Source: Cheilinus undulatus (Eukaryota; Chordata; Actinopteri; Labriformes; Labridae). From it: a DNA stretch of 64,000 nucleotides. This document shows positions 10,404 to 22,400 of this stretch, piece after piece. The notes under the pieces were generated by a model that had not been told where the DNA came from, did no database searches, and worked only from the letters and a program-made list of their open reading frames with translations. Where the stretch lies: the NCBI RefSeq assembly GCF_018320785.1, contig NW_024571690.1:1-64000 (forward strand), given 5' to 3'. The position numbers and the translations under genes are program-made. Every line of letters begins with the position of its first letter. The first letter of the stretch is position 1.

Positions 10404-13400
10404 GTGAGGCTTTCTCTCACACCCTGCTCATTTAGACCAGGGGGGTCCAAACTCTTTCCACTGAGGGCCACATCCATGAATATATGAGGGTGTTGGGGCC
10501 ACTTTAATATCCACATGGTGAGATATATGAACGTTTGTAACATCAAAATAATGTAGGTTAGGATATTCTTAGTGATTTAGTACCTAACCTAAGGCAGGAA
10601 GAGGAAACGCCAAGCAGAAAGGGAAAGCCTAAGGCAGGAAGAGAAAAGGTAAGGCAGGAAGAGGAAAGGTAAGGCAGGAAGAGGAAAGGTAAGGCAGGAA
10701 GAGGAAAGGTAAAGCAGGAAGAGAAAACCTAAAGCAGGAAGAGGAAACGCCAAGCAGGAAGAGAAAACCTAAAGCAGGAAGAGGAAACGCCAAGCAGGAA
10801 GGGAAAACCTAAGGCAGGAAGAGGAAAGGTAAGGCAGGAAGAGGAAAGGTAAGGCAGGAAGAGGAAAGGTAAGGCAGGAAGAGGAAAGGTCAAGCAGGAA
10901 GAGAAAACCTAAAGCAGGAAGAGGAAACGCCAAGCAGGAAGGGAAAACCTAAGGCAGGAAGAGGAAAGGTAAGGCAGGAAGAGGAAAGGTAAGGCAGGAA
11001 GAGGAAAGGTCAAGCAGGAAGAGGAAACCTAAGGCAGGAAGAGGAAACGTCAAGCAGGAAGAGGAAACCTAAGGCAGGAAGAGGAAACGTCAAGCAGGAA
11101 GGGAAAACCTAAGGCAGGAAGAGGAAACCTAAGGCAGGAAGAGGAAACCTAAGGCAGGAAGAGGAAACCTAAAGCAGGAAGAGGAAACATAAAGCAGGAA
11201 GAGGAACATAAAGCAGGAAGGGGAAACCTAAGGCAGGAAGAGGAAACGTCAAGCAGGAAGGGGAACATAAAGCAGAAAGGGAAAGCCTAAGGCAGGAAGA
11301 GAAAAGGTAAGGCAGGAAGAGGAAAGGTAAGGCAGGAAGAGGAAAGGTAAGGCAGGAAGAGGAAAGGTCAAGCAGGAAGAGAAAACCTAAAGCAGGAAGA
11401 GGAAACGCGAAGCAGGAAGAGAAAACCTAAAGCAGGAAGAGGAAACGCCAAGCAGGAAGGGAAAACCTAAGGCAGGAAGAGGAAACATAAGGCAGGAAGA
11501 GGAAACGTCAAGCAGGAAAGAAAACCTAAGGCAGGAAGAGGAAACCTAAAGCAGGAAGGGAAAACCTAAGGCAGGAAGAGGAAACCTAAGGCAGGAAGAG
11601 GAAACCTAAAGCAGGAAGAGGAAACATAAAGCAGGAAGAGGAAACCTAAGGCAGGAAGAGGAAACATAAAGCAGGAAGAGGAACGTAAAGCAGGAAGAGG
11701 AAACCTAAGGCAGGAAGAGGAAACGTCAAGCAGGAAGGGGAAACCTATGGCAGGAAGAGGAAACATAAAGCAGGGAGGGGAAACCTAAGGCAGGAAGAGG
11801 AAACATAAAGCAGGAAGGAGAAACCTAAGGCAGGAAGAGGAAACATAAAGCAGGAAGGGGAAACCTAAGGCAGGAAGAGGAAACATAAAGCAGGAAGAGG
11901 AAACCTAAGGCAGGAAGAGGAAACATAAAGCAGGAAGAGGAAACCTAAGGCAGGAAGAGGAAACGTCAAGCAGGAAGAGGAAACGTCAAGCAGGAAGGGG
12001 AACATAAAGCAGGAAGAGGAAACCTAAGGCAGGAAGAGGAAACATCAAGCAGGAAGGGGAAACCTAAGGCAGGAAGAGGAAACATAAAGCAGGAAGAGGA
12101 AACCTAAGGCAGGAAGAGGAAACCTAAAGCAGGAAGAGAAAACCTAAAGCAGGAAGAGGAAACATAAAGCAGGAAGAGGAAACGCCAAGCAGGAAGAGAA
12201 AACATAAAGCAGGAAGAGGAAACCTAAGGCAGGAAGAGGAAACATCAAGCAGGAAGGGGAAACCTAAGGCAGGAAGAGGAAACATAAAGCAGGAAGAGGA
12301 AACCTAAGGCAGGAAGAGGAAACATCAAGCAGGAAGAGGAAACCTAAGGCAGGAAGAGGAAACGTCAAGCAGGAAGAGGAAACCTATGGCAGGAAGAGGA
12401 AACGTCAAGCAGGAAGGGAAAACCTAAGGCAGGAAGAGGAAACCTAAGGCAGGAAGAGGAAACCTAAGGCAGGAAGAGGAAACCTAAAGCAGGAAGAGGA
12501 AACATAAAGCAGGAAGAGGAACATAAAGCAGGAAGGGGAAACCTAAGGCAGGAAGAGGAAACGTCAAGCAGGAAGGGGAACATAAAGCAGGAAGAGGAAA
12601 CATAAAGCAGGAAGGGGAACATAAAGCAGGAAGAGGAAACCTAAGGCAGGAAGAGGAAACGTCAAGCAGGAAGGGGAAACCTATGGCAGGAAGAGGAAAC
12701 ATAAAGCAGGGAGGGGAAACCTAAGGCAGGAAGAGGAAACATAAAGCAGGAAGGGGAAACCTATGGCAGGAAGAGGAAACATAAAGCAGGGAGGGGAAAC
12801 CTAAGGCAGGAAGAGGAAACATAAAGCAGGAAGAGGAACCCTAAGGCAGGAAGAGGAAACATAAAGCAGGAAGAGGAACGTAAAGCAGGAAGAGGAAACC
12901 TAAAGCAGGAAGAGGAAACCTAAGGCAGGAAGAGGAAAGGTAAAGCAGGAAGAGAAAACCTAAAGCAGGAAGAGGAAACGCCAAGCAGGAAGGGGAAACC
13001 TAAGGCAGGAAGAGGAAACCTAAGGCAGGAAGAGGAAACCTAAAGCAGGAAGAGGAAACATAAAGCAGGAAGAGGAAACGTCAAGCAGGAAGGGGAACAT
13101 AAAGCAGGAAGAGGAAACCTAAGGCAGGAAGAGGAAACGTCAAGCAGGAAGGGGAAACCTAAGGCAGGAAGAGGAAACATAAAGCAGAAAGGGAAAACCT
13201 AAGGCAGGAAGAGGAAACCTAAGGCAGGAAGAGGAAACCTAAGGCAGGAAAAGGAAACCTAAAGCAGGAAGAGGAAACATAAAGCAGGAAGAGGAAACGC
13301 CAAGCAGGAAGAGAAAACCTAAAGCAGGAAGAGGAAACCTAAGGCAGGAAGAGGAAAGGTAAAGCAGGAAGAGAAAACCTAAAGCAGGAAGGGGAAACCT

Positions 13401-16400
13401 AAGGCAGGAAGAGGAAACGTCAAGCAGGAAGTGGAAACCTAAGGCAGGAAGAGGAAACATAAAGCAGGAAGAGAAAACCTAAGGCAGGAAGAGGAAACCT
13501 AAGGCAGGCAGAGGAAAGGAAAAGCAGGAAGAGGAAACCTAAAGCAGGAAGAGGAAACGCCAAGCAGGAAGGGAAAACCTAAGGCAGGAAGAGGAAACCT
13601 AAGGCAGGAAGAGGAAACCTAAGGCAGGAAAAGGAAACCTAAAGCAGGAAGAGGAAACATAAAGCAGGAAGAGGAAACGTCAAGCAGGAAGAGGAAACAT
13701 AAAGCAGGGAGTGGAAACCTAAGGCAGGACGAGGAAAACCTAAGCAGGAAGAGGAAACCTAAGGCAGGAAGAGGAAACATCAAGCAGGAAGAGGAAACGA
13801 CAAGCTGCATGGTCAACTTAATTCAGTTAGAGGAAACATAACGCAGGAAGTGGAAACCTAAAGCAGGAAGAGGAAACCTAAGGCAGGAAGAGGAAACATA
13901 AAGCAGGAAGAGGAAACAAAAGCAGGGAGAGGGAACCTAAGGCAGGAAGTGGAAACATAAAGCAGGGAGTGGAAACCTAAGGGAGGAAGAGGAAACATAA
14001 AGCAGAAGAGGAAACCTAAGGCAGGAAGAGGAACATAAAGCAGGAAGAGGAAGGAAACCTAAGGCAGGAAGAGGAAACGTCAAGCAGGAAGGAAACCTAA
14101 GGCAGGAAGCGGAAACGTCAAGCAGGAAGGGGAAACCTAAGGCAGGAAGAGGAAACATAAAGCAGAAAGGGAAAACCTAAGGCAGGAAGAGGAACATAAA
14201 GCAGGAAGGGGAAACCTAAGGCAGGAAGAGGAAACGTCAAACAGGAAGGGGAAACCTATGGTAGGAAGAGGAAACCTAAGGCAGGAAGAGGAAACGTCAA
14301 ACAGGAAGGGGAAACCTATGGCAGGAAGAGGAAACATAAAGCAGGAAGAGGAAACCTAAGGCAGGAAGAGGAAACCTAAGGCAGGAAAAGGAAACCTAAA
14401 GCAGGAAGAGGAAACATAAAGCAGGAAGAGGAAACGTCAAGCAGGAAGAGGAAACCTTAAGCAGGAAAGGAAACCTAAAGCAGGAAGAGGAAACATAAAG
14501 CAGGAAGAGGAAACGCCAAGCAGGAAGAGAAAACCTAAAGCAGGAAGAGGAAACCTAAGGCAGGAAGGGGAACATAAAGCAGGAAGAGGAAACCTAAGGC
14601 AGGAAGAGGAAACGTCAAGCAGGAAGGGAAAACCTAAGGCAGGAAGAGGAAACCTAAGGCAGGAAAAGGAAACCTAAAGCAGGAAGAGGAAACATAAAGC
14701 AGGAAGAGGAAACGTCAAGCAGGAAGAGGAAACCTTAAGCAGGAAAGGAAACCTAAGGCAGGAAGAGGAAAGGTAAAGCAGGAAGAGAAAACCTAAAGCA
14801 GGAAGAGGAAACATAAAGCAGGAAGAGGAAACGCCAAGCAGGAAGAGAAAACATAAAGCAGGAAGAGGAAACCTAAGGCAGGAAGAGGAAACGCCAAGCA
14901 GGAAGGGGAAACCTAAGGCAGGAAGAGGAAACATAAAGCAGGAAGAGGAAACGTCAAGCAGGAAGAGGAAACCTATGGCAGGAAGAGGAAACCTAAGGCA
15001 GGAAGAGGAAACGTCAAGCAGGAAGGGGAAACCTAAGGCAGGAAGAGGAAACATAAAGCAGAAAGGGAAAACCTAAGGCAGGAAGAGGAAACATAAAGCA
15101 GGAAGGGGAACATAAAGCAGGAAGAGGAAACCTAAGGCAGGAAGAGGAAACGTCAAGCAGGAAGGGGAAACCTAAGGCAGGAAGAGGAAACATAAAGCAG
15201 GAAGGGGAAACCTAAGGCAGGAAGAGGAAACATAAAGCAGGAAGAGAAAACCTAAGGCAGGAAGAGGAAACCTAAGGCAGGAAGAGGAAACATAAAGCAG
15301 GAAGAGGAAACCTAAGGCAGGAAGAGGAAACGTCAAGCAGGAAGGGGAAACCTAAGGCAGGAAGAGGAAACATAAAGCAGGAAGGGGAAACCTAAGGCAG
15401 GAAGAGGAAACGTCAAGCAGGAAGGGGAACATAAAGCAGGAAGAGGAAACCTAAGGCAGGAAGAGGAAACATAAAGCAGGAAGAGGAAACATAAAGCAGG
15501 AAGAGGAAACGTCAAGCAGGAAGGGGAAACCTAAGGCAGGAAGGGGAAACGTCAAGCAGGAAGAGGAAACCTATGGCAGGAAGGGGAAACCTAAGGCAGG
15601 AAGAGGAAACCTAAGGCAGGAAGAGGAAACATAAAGCAGGTAGAGGAAACGTCAAGCAGGAAGAGGAAACCTATGGCAGGAAGAGGAAACCTAAGGCAGG
15701 AAGAGGAAACCTAAGGCAGGAAGAGGAAACATAAAGCAGGTAGAGGAAACATAAAGCAGGAAGAGAAAACCTAAGGCAGGAAGAGGAAACATAAAGCAGG
15801 AAGAGGAAACCTATGGCAGGAAGAGGAAACCTAAGGCAGGAAGAGGAAACATAAAGCAGGAAGAGGAAAGGTAAGGCAGGAAGAGGAAACCTAAAGCAGG
15901 AAGAGGAAACATAAAGCAGGAAGAGAAAACCTAAGGCAGGAAGAGGAAACATAAAGCAGGAAGAGGAAACCTAAGGCAGGAAGAGGAAACGTCAAGCAGG
16001 AAGGGGAAACCTAAGGCAGGAAGAGGAAACGTCAAGCAGGAAGGGGAACATAAAGCAGGAAGAGGAAACCTAAGGCAGGAAGAGGAAACATAAAGCAGGA
16101 AGAGGAAACATAAAGCAGGAAGAGGAAACGTCAAGCAGGAAGGGGAAACCTAAGGCAGGAAGGGGAAACGTCAAGCAGGAAGAGGAAACCTATGGCAGGA
16201 AGAGGAAACCTAAGGCAGGAAGAGGAAACCTAAAGCAGGAAGAGGAAACATAAAGCAGGAAGAGGAAACGTCAAGCAGGAAGGGGAACATAAAGCAGGAA
16301 GAGGAAACATAAAGCAGGAAGAGAAAACCTAAGGCAGGAAGAGGAAACATAAAGCAGGAAGAGGAAAGGTAAGGCAGGAAGAGGAAACCTAAAGCAGGAA

Positions 16401-19400
16401 GAGGAAACCTAAAGCAGGAAGAGGAAACATAAAGCAGGAAGAGAAAACCTAAGGCAGGAAGAGGAAACATAAAGCAGGAAGAGGAAAGGTAAGGCAGGAA
16501 GAGGAAACCTAAAGCAGGAAGAGGAAACATAAAGCAGGAAGAGAAAACCTAAGGCAGGAAGAGGAAACATAAAGCAGGAAGAGGAAACCTAAGGCAGGAA
16601 GAGGAAACGTCAAGCAGGAAGGGGAAACGTCAAGCAGGAAGAGGAAACCTATGGCGGGAAGAGGAAACCTAAAGCAGGAAGAGGAAACGTCAAGCAGGAA
16701 GAGGAAACCTAAGGCAGGAAGAGGAAACGTCAAGCAGGAAGGGGAAACGTCAAGCAGGAAGAGGAAACCTATGGCGGGAAGAGGAAACCTAAAGCAGGAA
16801 GAGGAAACGTCAAGCAGGAAGAGGAAACCTAAAGCAGGAAGAGGAAAGGTAAGGCAGGAAGAGGAAACCTAAAGCAGGAAGAGGAAACATAAAGCAGGAA
16901 GAGAAAACCTAAGGCAGGAAGAGGAAACATAAAGCAGGAAGAGGAAACCTATGGCAGGAAGAGGAAACCTAAGGCAGGAAGAGGAAACGTCAAGCAGGAA
17001 GGGGAAACGTCAAGCAGGAAGAGGAAACCTAAAGCAGGAAGAGGAAACATAAAGCAGGAAGAGAAAACCTAAGGCAGGAAGAGGAAACATAAAGCAGGAA
17101 GAGGAAACGTCAAGCAGGAAGGGGAAACGTCAAGCAGGAAGAGGAAACCTATGGCGGGAAGAGGAAACCTAAAGCAGGAAGAGGAAACGTCAAGCAGGAA
17201 GAGGAAACCTAAAGCAGGAAGAGGAAATAGCAAGCAGGAAGGGAAAACCTAAGGCAGAATAAAGGAGGAGCTGGGGTGGAGTTAGTGATGGAGCAGCATG
17301 AGAGCGGTTAGACAAAGAGCAAATCAGCTCGCTAATAGACAGTTATTTCCAGGTTTTTGGGGAAGCCAATCAGATTTCTGTTTGGCCCTAGCTAGCCATG
17401 GCTCCTCCCCTGGAATATTTTTGCTGCTATGGGCAACAGATTGATTCTGTTTTGGTATTCATTATGTTTCCCACAGTTTTGTGTAATCACAAACAAACAC
17501 ATCAATAAATTCTTCTTGTCAGGATGTTTGTTTACAGAATTAGCATGGTACTAAAACTCTGAGCTCAAGCTCCATGTTCAGATGTGGGCCATATAACAGG
17601 TTAATTTTAGGGTTTGCTGCAGGCCAATCAAAATTGGACTGCAGGCCACATTTTGCCCTAGGGCCATAGTTTGGACAACCCGGGTATAGACTGCAGCACA
17701 CTGAGGTAAAATATGGTCGATTCTCTCACACTACAGCTGACTGCTGTTGTTCATGGAAGCAGCCAGATCTCTTAACCAGCTCATCTTCCAACATCACGGC
17801 TCCCTCCTTATTTGTGGTCTTGAATCGAGTTGTCAGTTCAGGAAATATCAAATATCAAAATTGCAAATATCAACTTTGTTTGATATTCAGGGTTTGAAGC
17901 AGTAAATCATATGTGACCAAAGCCAGATAAAGTTCCTGCAAGTCGGCATTCCACTGGTTGAGAAAAATGGAGACAAAGTTGTTTTCTTCAAAATGATAAT
18001 TTTCCATTTTTTCTCATTTTATGCAAGTCTGACATTTAAACTACTCATTCGATGAAAAAAGCAACACAAATGTGATATTTAAAAGCGTTAATTTTGTGTT
18101 TTAAAATGCCCTATTCTCACAGTTGCTGCAAGGATATTGAGGGGAGGGGAAAGCGAAACTGCAGGGTGATAATTGGCTGCTCAGTCTGCCATCACTCCCA
18201 GTTTCGCCCATTGAGATGGACAATAACAAACACTGCATGGCTCAAACGCCACCCCAACGGCACGTAACTACAGCTGTTTCTAGTTATCACCTTTAACAAC
18301 AAGCCTCAAGATGCACCCTGCAGCCAAGAACAGTAGAAGAGACGAAGAAGCAGCAAGAATTATCAACAGACTTCAGACAACTTCAAGATCACTTGACAGG
18401 GCAAGTTTGATGACGGCGGATTTCCTGTGGGAATATTTTGATGAGCATCACCAGTCAGAAGCTTGGTTTGGGTGGACTTTATGTAAATGTGGCTCTATTG
18501 TTCACGCCCATCACCCGGCCTGCCTGAAGGTAAAAGAAGTCCTGAAACTTTGAGCCTGCTTTTCTCAGAACAAACAGAAACTAGAACTCAAAATTCAAAT
18601 GAGCGTATCTTTGTAAAATAAGCTCAGATTAAGGTGTATGAAACGTGTAAAAAACTCAAAAATGACCTCCGATGACTTGCAGGAGTTTTTATCAGCTTTG
18701 GTCACATATGAGCACCACATCCTGTAGGAGTTATTAGACCAGGGGTTTCAAACTCATGGCTCGGGGGCCAAATCTGGCCCATGGAACAGTTAATTCTGTC
18801 CCACAAGATGATCTGATATTTCTGGTCTAACTGTCCCATTAGTCTGAGGTCTGCAGATTTCCTCAAGTAAAAAAATGTGAAGTTATCCTGATGATTTAAG
18901 ATATCCTTGTTAAATCTGAAAAAGTAAGGAGTAAAGATATTCAGATAAGAAGTCAGGAATGTGGGAAAAGAAATTAATTTGTGTGTTAATTTCATGTTTT
19001 TAATTTTACATCTCACAATTAGGGCTCTAACCTAGGATTCTGATTATTATTTTGTACTTTAAGCATTTCTACTCATAATTTTGACTTCTTATATAATAAT
19101 TACAACTTTTAGGTTAATAATTTTACATTTAAAGTCATATTTTGACCTTGTCATGTGGTATTTTATCTCATATTTTCAACTCCTAACTTTGACTTCATAA
19201 TCCCATGGTTTTATCTTTCAGACACTCCATTTAAAATTTGGAATCATATTTTGACCTTTTAAACTCATGATTTTGACTGTCTTCTATTTTTGCCTTTCAA
19301 AAACATTATTTTTCAATTTCAATATTGTGTTTTGACCTTTAAGGACTAATAAATTTACTTTTCTCAGAGGTAGAGCCTTTGAACTGATCGTTTTCTTTCA

Positions 19401-22400
19401 TTCAAAATCATTTATCAGCAGTGCAAAGTTTTTTTCATATTTTATTCCTGGTGAAATGAGGTTGACAGTTTCTGGTTAAAAAGGTGACCCGGGTAGGCCC
19501 TCAGGCTAGACCTGAACCCAGAATCCGTCCCCTGCAGTGACACCCCTGTATTAGACGACAACCTTGACTCAGGACTCCCCCGATCATCAGGAGGGCAAAT
19601 CTGGCCGAAGTTTGGCTTAAACCTGTGTAGGGTGTGTCCAGACTTAGACATACAGTAGTCCCAGTATAAACCAGTTTTCTCTCTGGGTGCTGATATACTC
19701 TGATAGTAGTGAATTTGACTATTTAATGAAGCTATAACTGATCCGTACGTGTACATGTATTGACTCTTTCCTTATAAGCTTTTTAGCCTCTTGGTAGGTC
19801 TCAGTATCTTGTGCGTTTCCTGGAAGTCTTTCCTTTTCTATCAGGACCTGTACAGGAGAATAGACCAGACTCGCCCTGTTCCTTCACTGGAGGACAGCCA
19901 GTTCCACTACGGCTTTAACTCCCAGTACCTGCAGAAGGTGATCTCTTACTGGAGAAATGACTTTGACTGGAGGAGTCAGGTGGATAAAATTAACCAGTAC
20001 CCACACTTCAAAACCAAAATTGAAGGTGAGGTTACACGGCTGATAGAAATAAACCGTGCTTGTGTAGAAGCTGGTCTTACTCCTCGGTCTTCCCTGCAGG
20101 CATTGATGTCCATTACCTACATGTGAAGCCAAAGAAGGTGCCGGAGGGATCTACAGCCCTCCCTCTGATAATGGTTCATGGCTGGCCTGGTTCTTTCTAT
20201 GAGTTCTACGGGTTGATCCCTCTGCTAACAGAACCAGCAGATCAAGATGACCTCGTGTTTGAGGTGATATGTCCCTCCATACCAGGCTACGGCTTTTCAG
20301 AAGCTTCACGCAAGAAAGGTGAGACGGTGGTTATTTTATTCTGAGAATTTTTAGAAATACCAACATCATTGTTACAGTCATGTAATACTTTTGAACTTCA
20401 AACATTCCTAAAACAGCAGTGCTTATCGTTGTACATCACAAAACCTGACAGACCTAGTGAAGGGGGACTACACTTGGACTCTCCTGTGCTCTCTGCCCTG
20501 GGTCTCTGCAGCGATATCTCATTTATACCCGTGTAACATCTGATGTTTAGTCTGCACATGTGTTTCTATCAACAGGTTTCGATTCGGTTTGTGCCGCGCG
20601 GATCTTCCACAAGTTAATGAAGCGTCTGGGTTTCCAGCAGTTCTACGCTCATGGAGGAGACTGGGGCTGGCTGGTCACCACCAACATGGCTCAGCTGGAG
20701 CCAAAGTAAGACAAGGATAAAGAGCTTCACGATTATTTTCCTTTTTCAGTGGAATTGCTACTAAACCCACCGTCTGTGCTGGGAGTTCACCTTCAGGGGT
20801 TTCAGTGACAGACTTCTCAGCCTGGAATTAAAAGACCAGATCCAAATATTCTCCTGAGACCAGTGGCTAGTGTTGGTCCTTAAAATGACCAAACTGATAA
20901 CTTGTTCACAAGGGGTGTTTAACCAAAACTAAAGATAGGACAAATGTCATGTTAAAGGGATCGTTTGTACCTTTTGTGTGAGGGGACCATGAATAAGAAG
21001 TGTGCTCCACATAATCTACAAGAGTTATCACAGCCAGAGTTTGACCTGGGTAAACCGCTGCAGACAAGTCAGAGCCAACTCTGACTTTCTGTCTTCATTC
21101 TGTGAATTTATACTTGAAAAGAAGTTTGGGGTTCCTCGTCAGCTTCAGGCTCAGATCAATGAAACACTTTTATTCGCATTGCAGCTCGTTCTCGGCTGCC
21201 AGCTGAGGCTTCCGCTGAGTTTTTCTAGTCATTTAGATGCAGAGTGCCTGGTTGTCTGTCTCTATATGTCAGCCCTGTGATTGGCTGGTGACCAGTCCAG
21301 GATGTACCCCGCCTCTCACCCAATGACTGCTGGGATAGGCACCAGCCCCCCCCCCCCCATGATCCCTAATGCAGACCTGCCAACCTGTACGCATTTTGTG
21401 TACCATGTATGCAATTTGACACGTAAATACGCTGGTCCGACTCGCCTCTCTAAACTACGCAAAAAGCTGCGTACATGTGAGTTCTGAGGGAAATGTGCAC
21501 GTGTCTGACAGCAGATGCAGCAGCGTGGTGAAGCAGTTTAAACCCATTATGCAGAGTAGCGGAGAATAACGAGTCTGCTGAACCTAGAGCGTTATATCCC
21601 CCGCTTCCCCTCCTTCCTGCCTCCTGCCCTCTGACCTCCTCCCTGTTTTTGCTAAAAAAAAACTTCAGTCCACTTTGTTTTCCTCTTCCTCTCCACATAC
21701 ACACGGCTGGTCGCGGTGTGTTGGCTGTCAGTGAGAGGACAGAGCGTTCAGTCTGCACGAACTTCTGGTTAAAGATTAATGAATAAAACCATGCATTTTC
21801 TCTTCACTAATATCGTAGCTGCTCCTGTTTGGTTAACAAGCTAATGCATGTCTGATTGTAGCATACAGGTCTGAATGTAGCATACAGGTCTGATTGTAGC
21901 ATACAGGTCTGATTGTAGCATACAGGTCTGAATGTAGCACACAGGTCTGAATGTAGCATACAGGTCTGAATGTAGCATACAGGTCTGTTTGTAGCAGACA
22001 GGTCTGAATGTAGCAGAAAGGTCTGAATGTAGCAGAAAGGTCTGAATGTAGCATACAGGTCTGTTTGTAGCAGACAGGTCTGAATGTAGCAGACGGATCT
22101 GAATGTAGCATACAGGTCTGAATGTAGCATACAGGTCTGAATGTAGCATACAGGTCTGAATGTAGCATACAGGTCTGATTGTAGCATACAGGTCTGAATG
22201 TAGCACACAGGTCTGAATGTAGCATACAGGTCTGAATGTAGCATACAGGTCTGAATGTAGCACACAGGTCTGAATGTAGCATACAGGTCTGTTTGTAGCA
22301 GACAGGTCTGAATGTAGCAGAAAGGTCTGAATGTAGCATACAGGTCTGTTTGTAGCAGACAGGTCTGAATGTAGCAGACAGGTCTGAATGTAGCATACAG

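Noticed and set aside
10586-17257. Many minus-strand frames with a repeating FPLPALGFLFLL-type hydrophobic peptide
   Set aside because: Product of the 20-bp repeat read in 60-bp cycles; no promoter, splice or start context.
18311-18553. 80-codon plus-strand frame in ephx1 intron 1
   Set aside because: No recognisable domain and no splice or repeat-family support.
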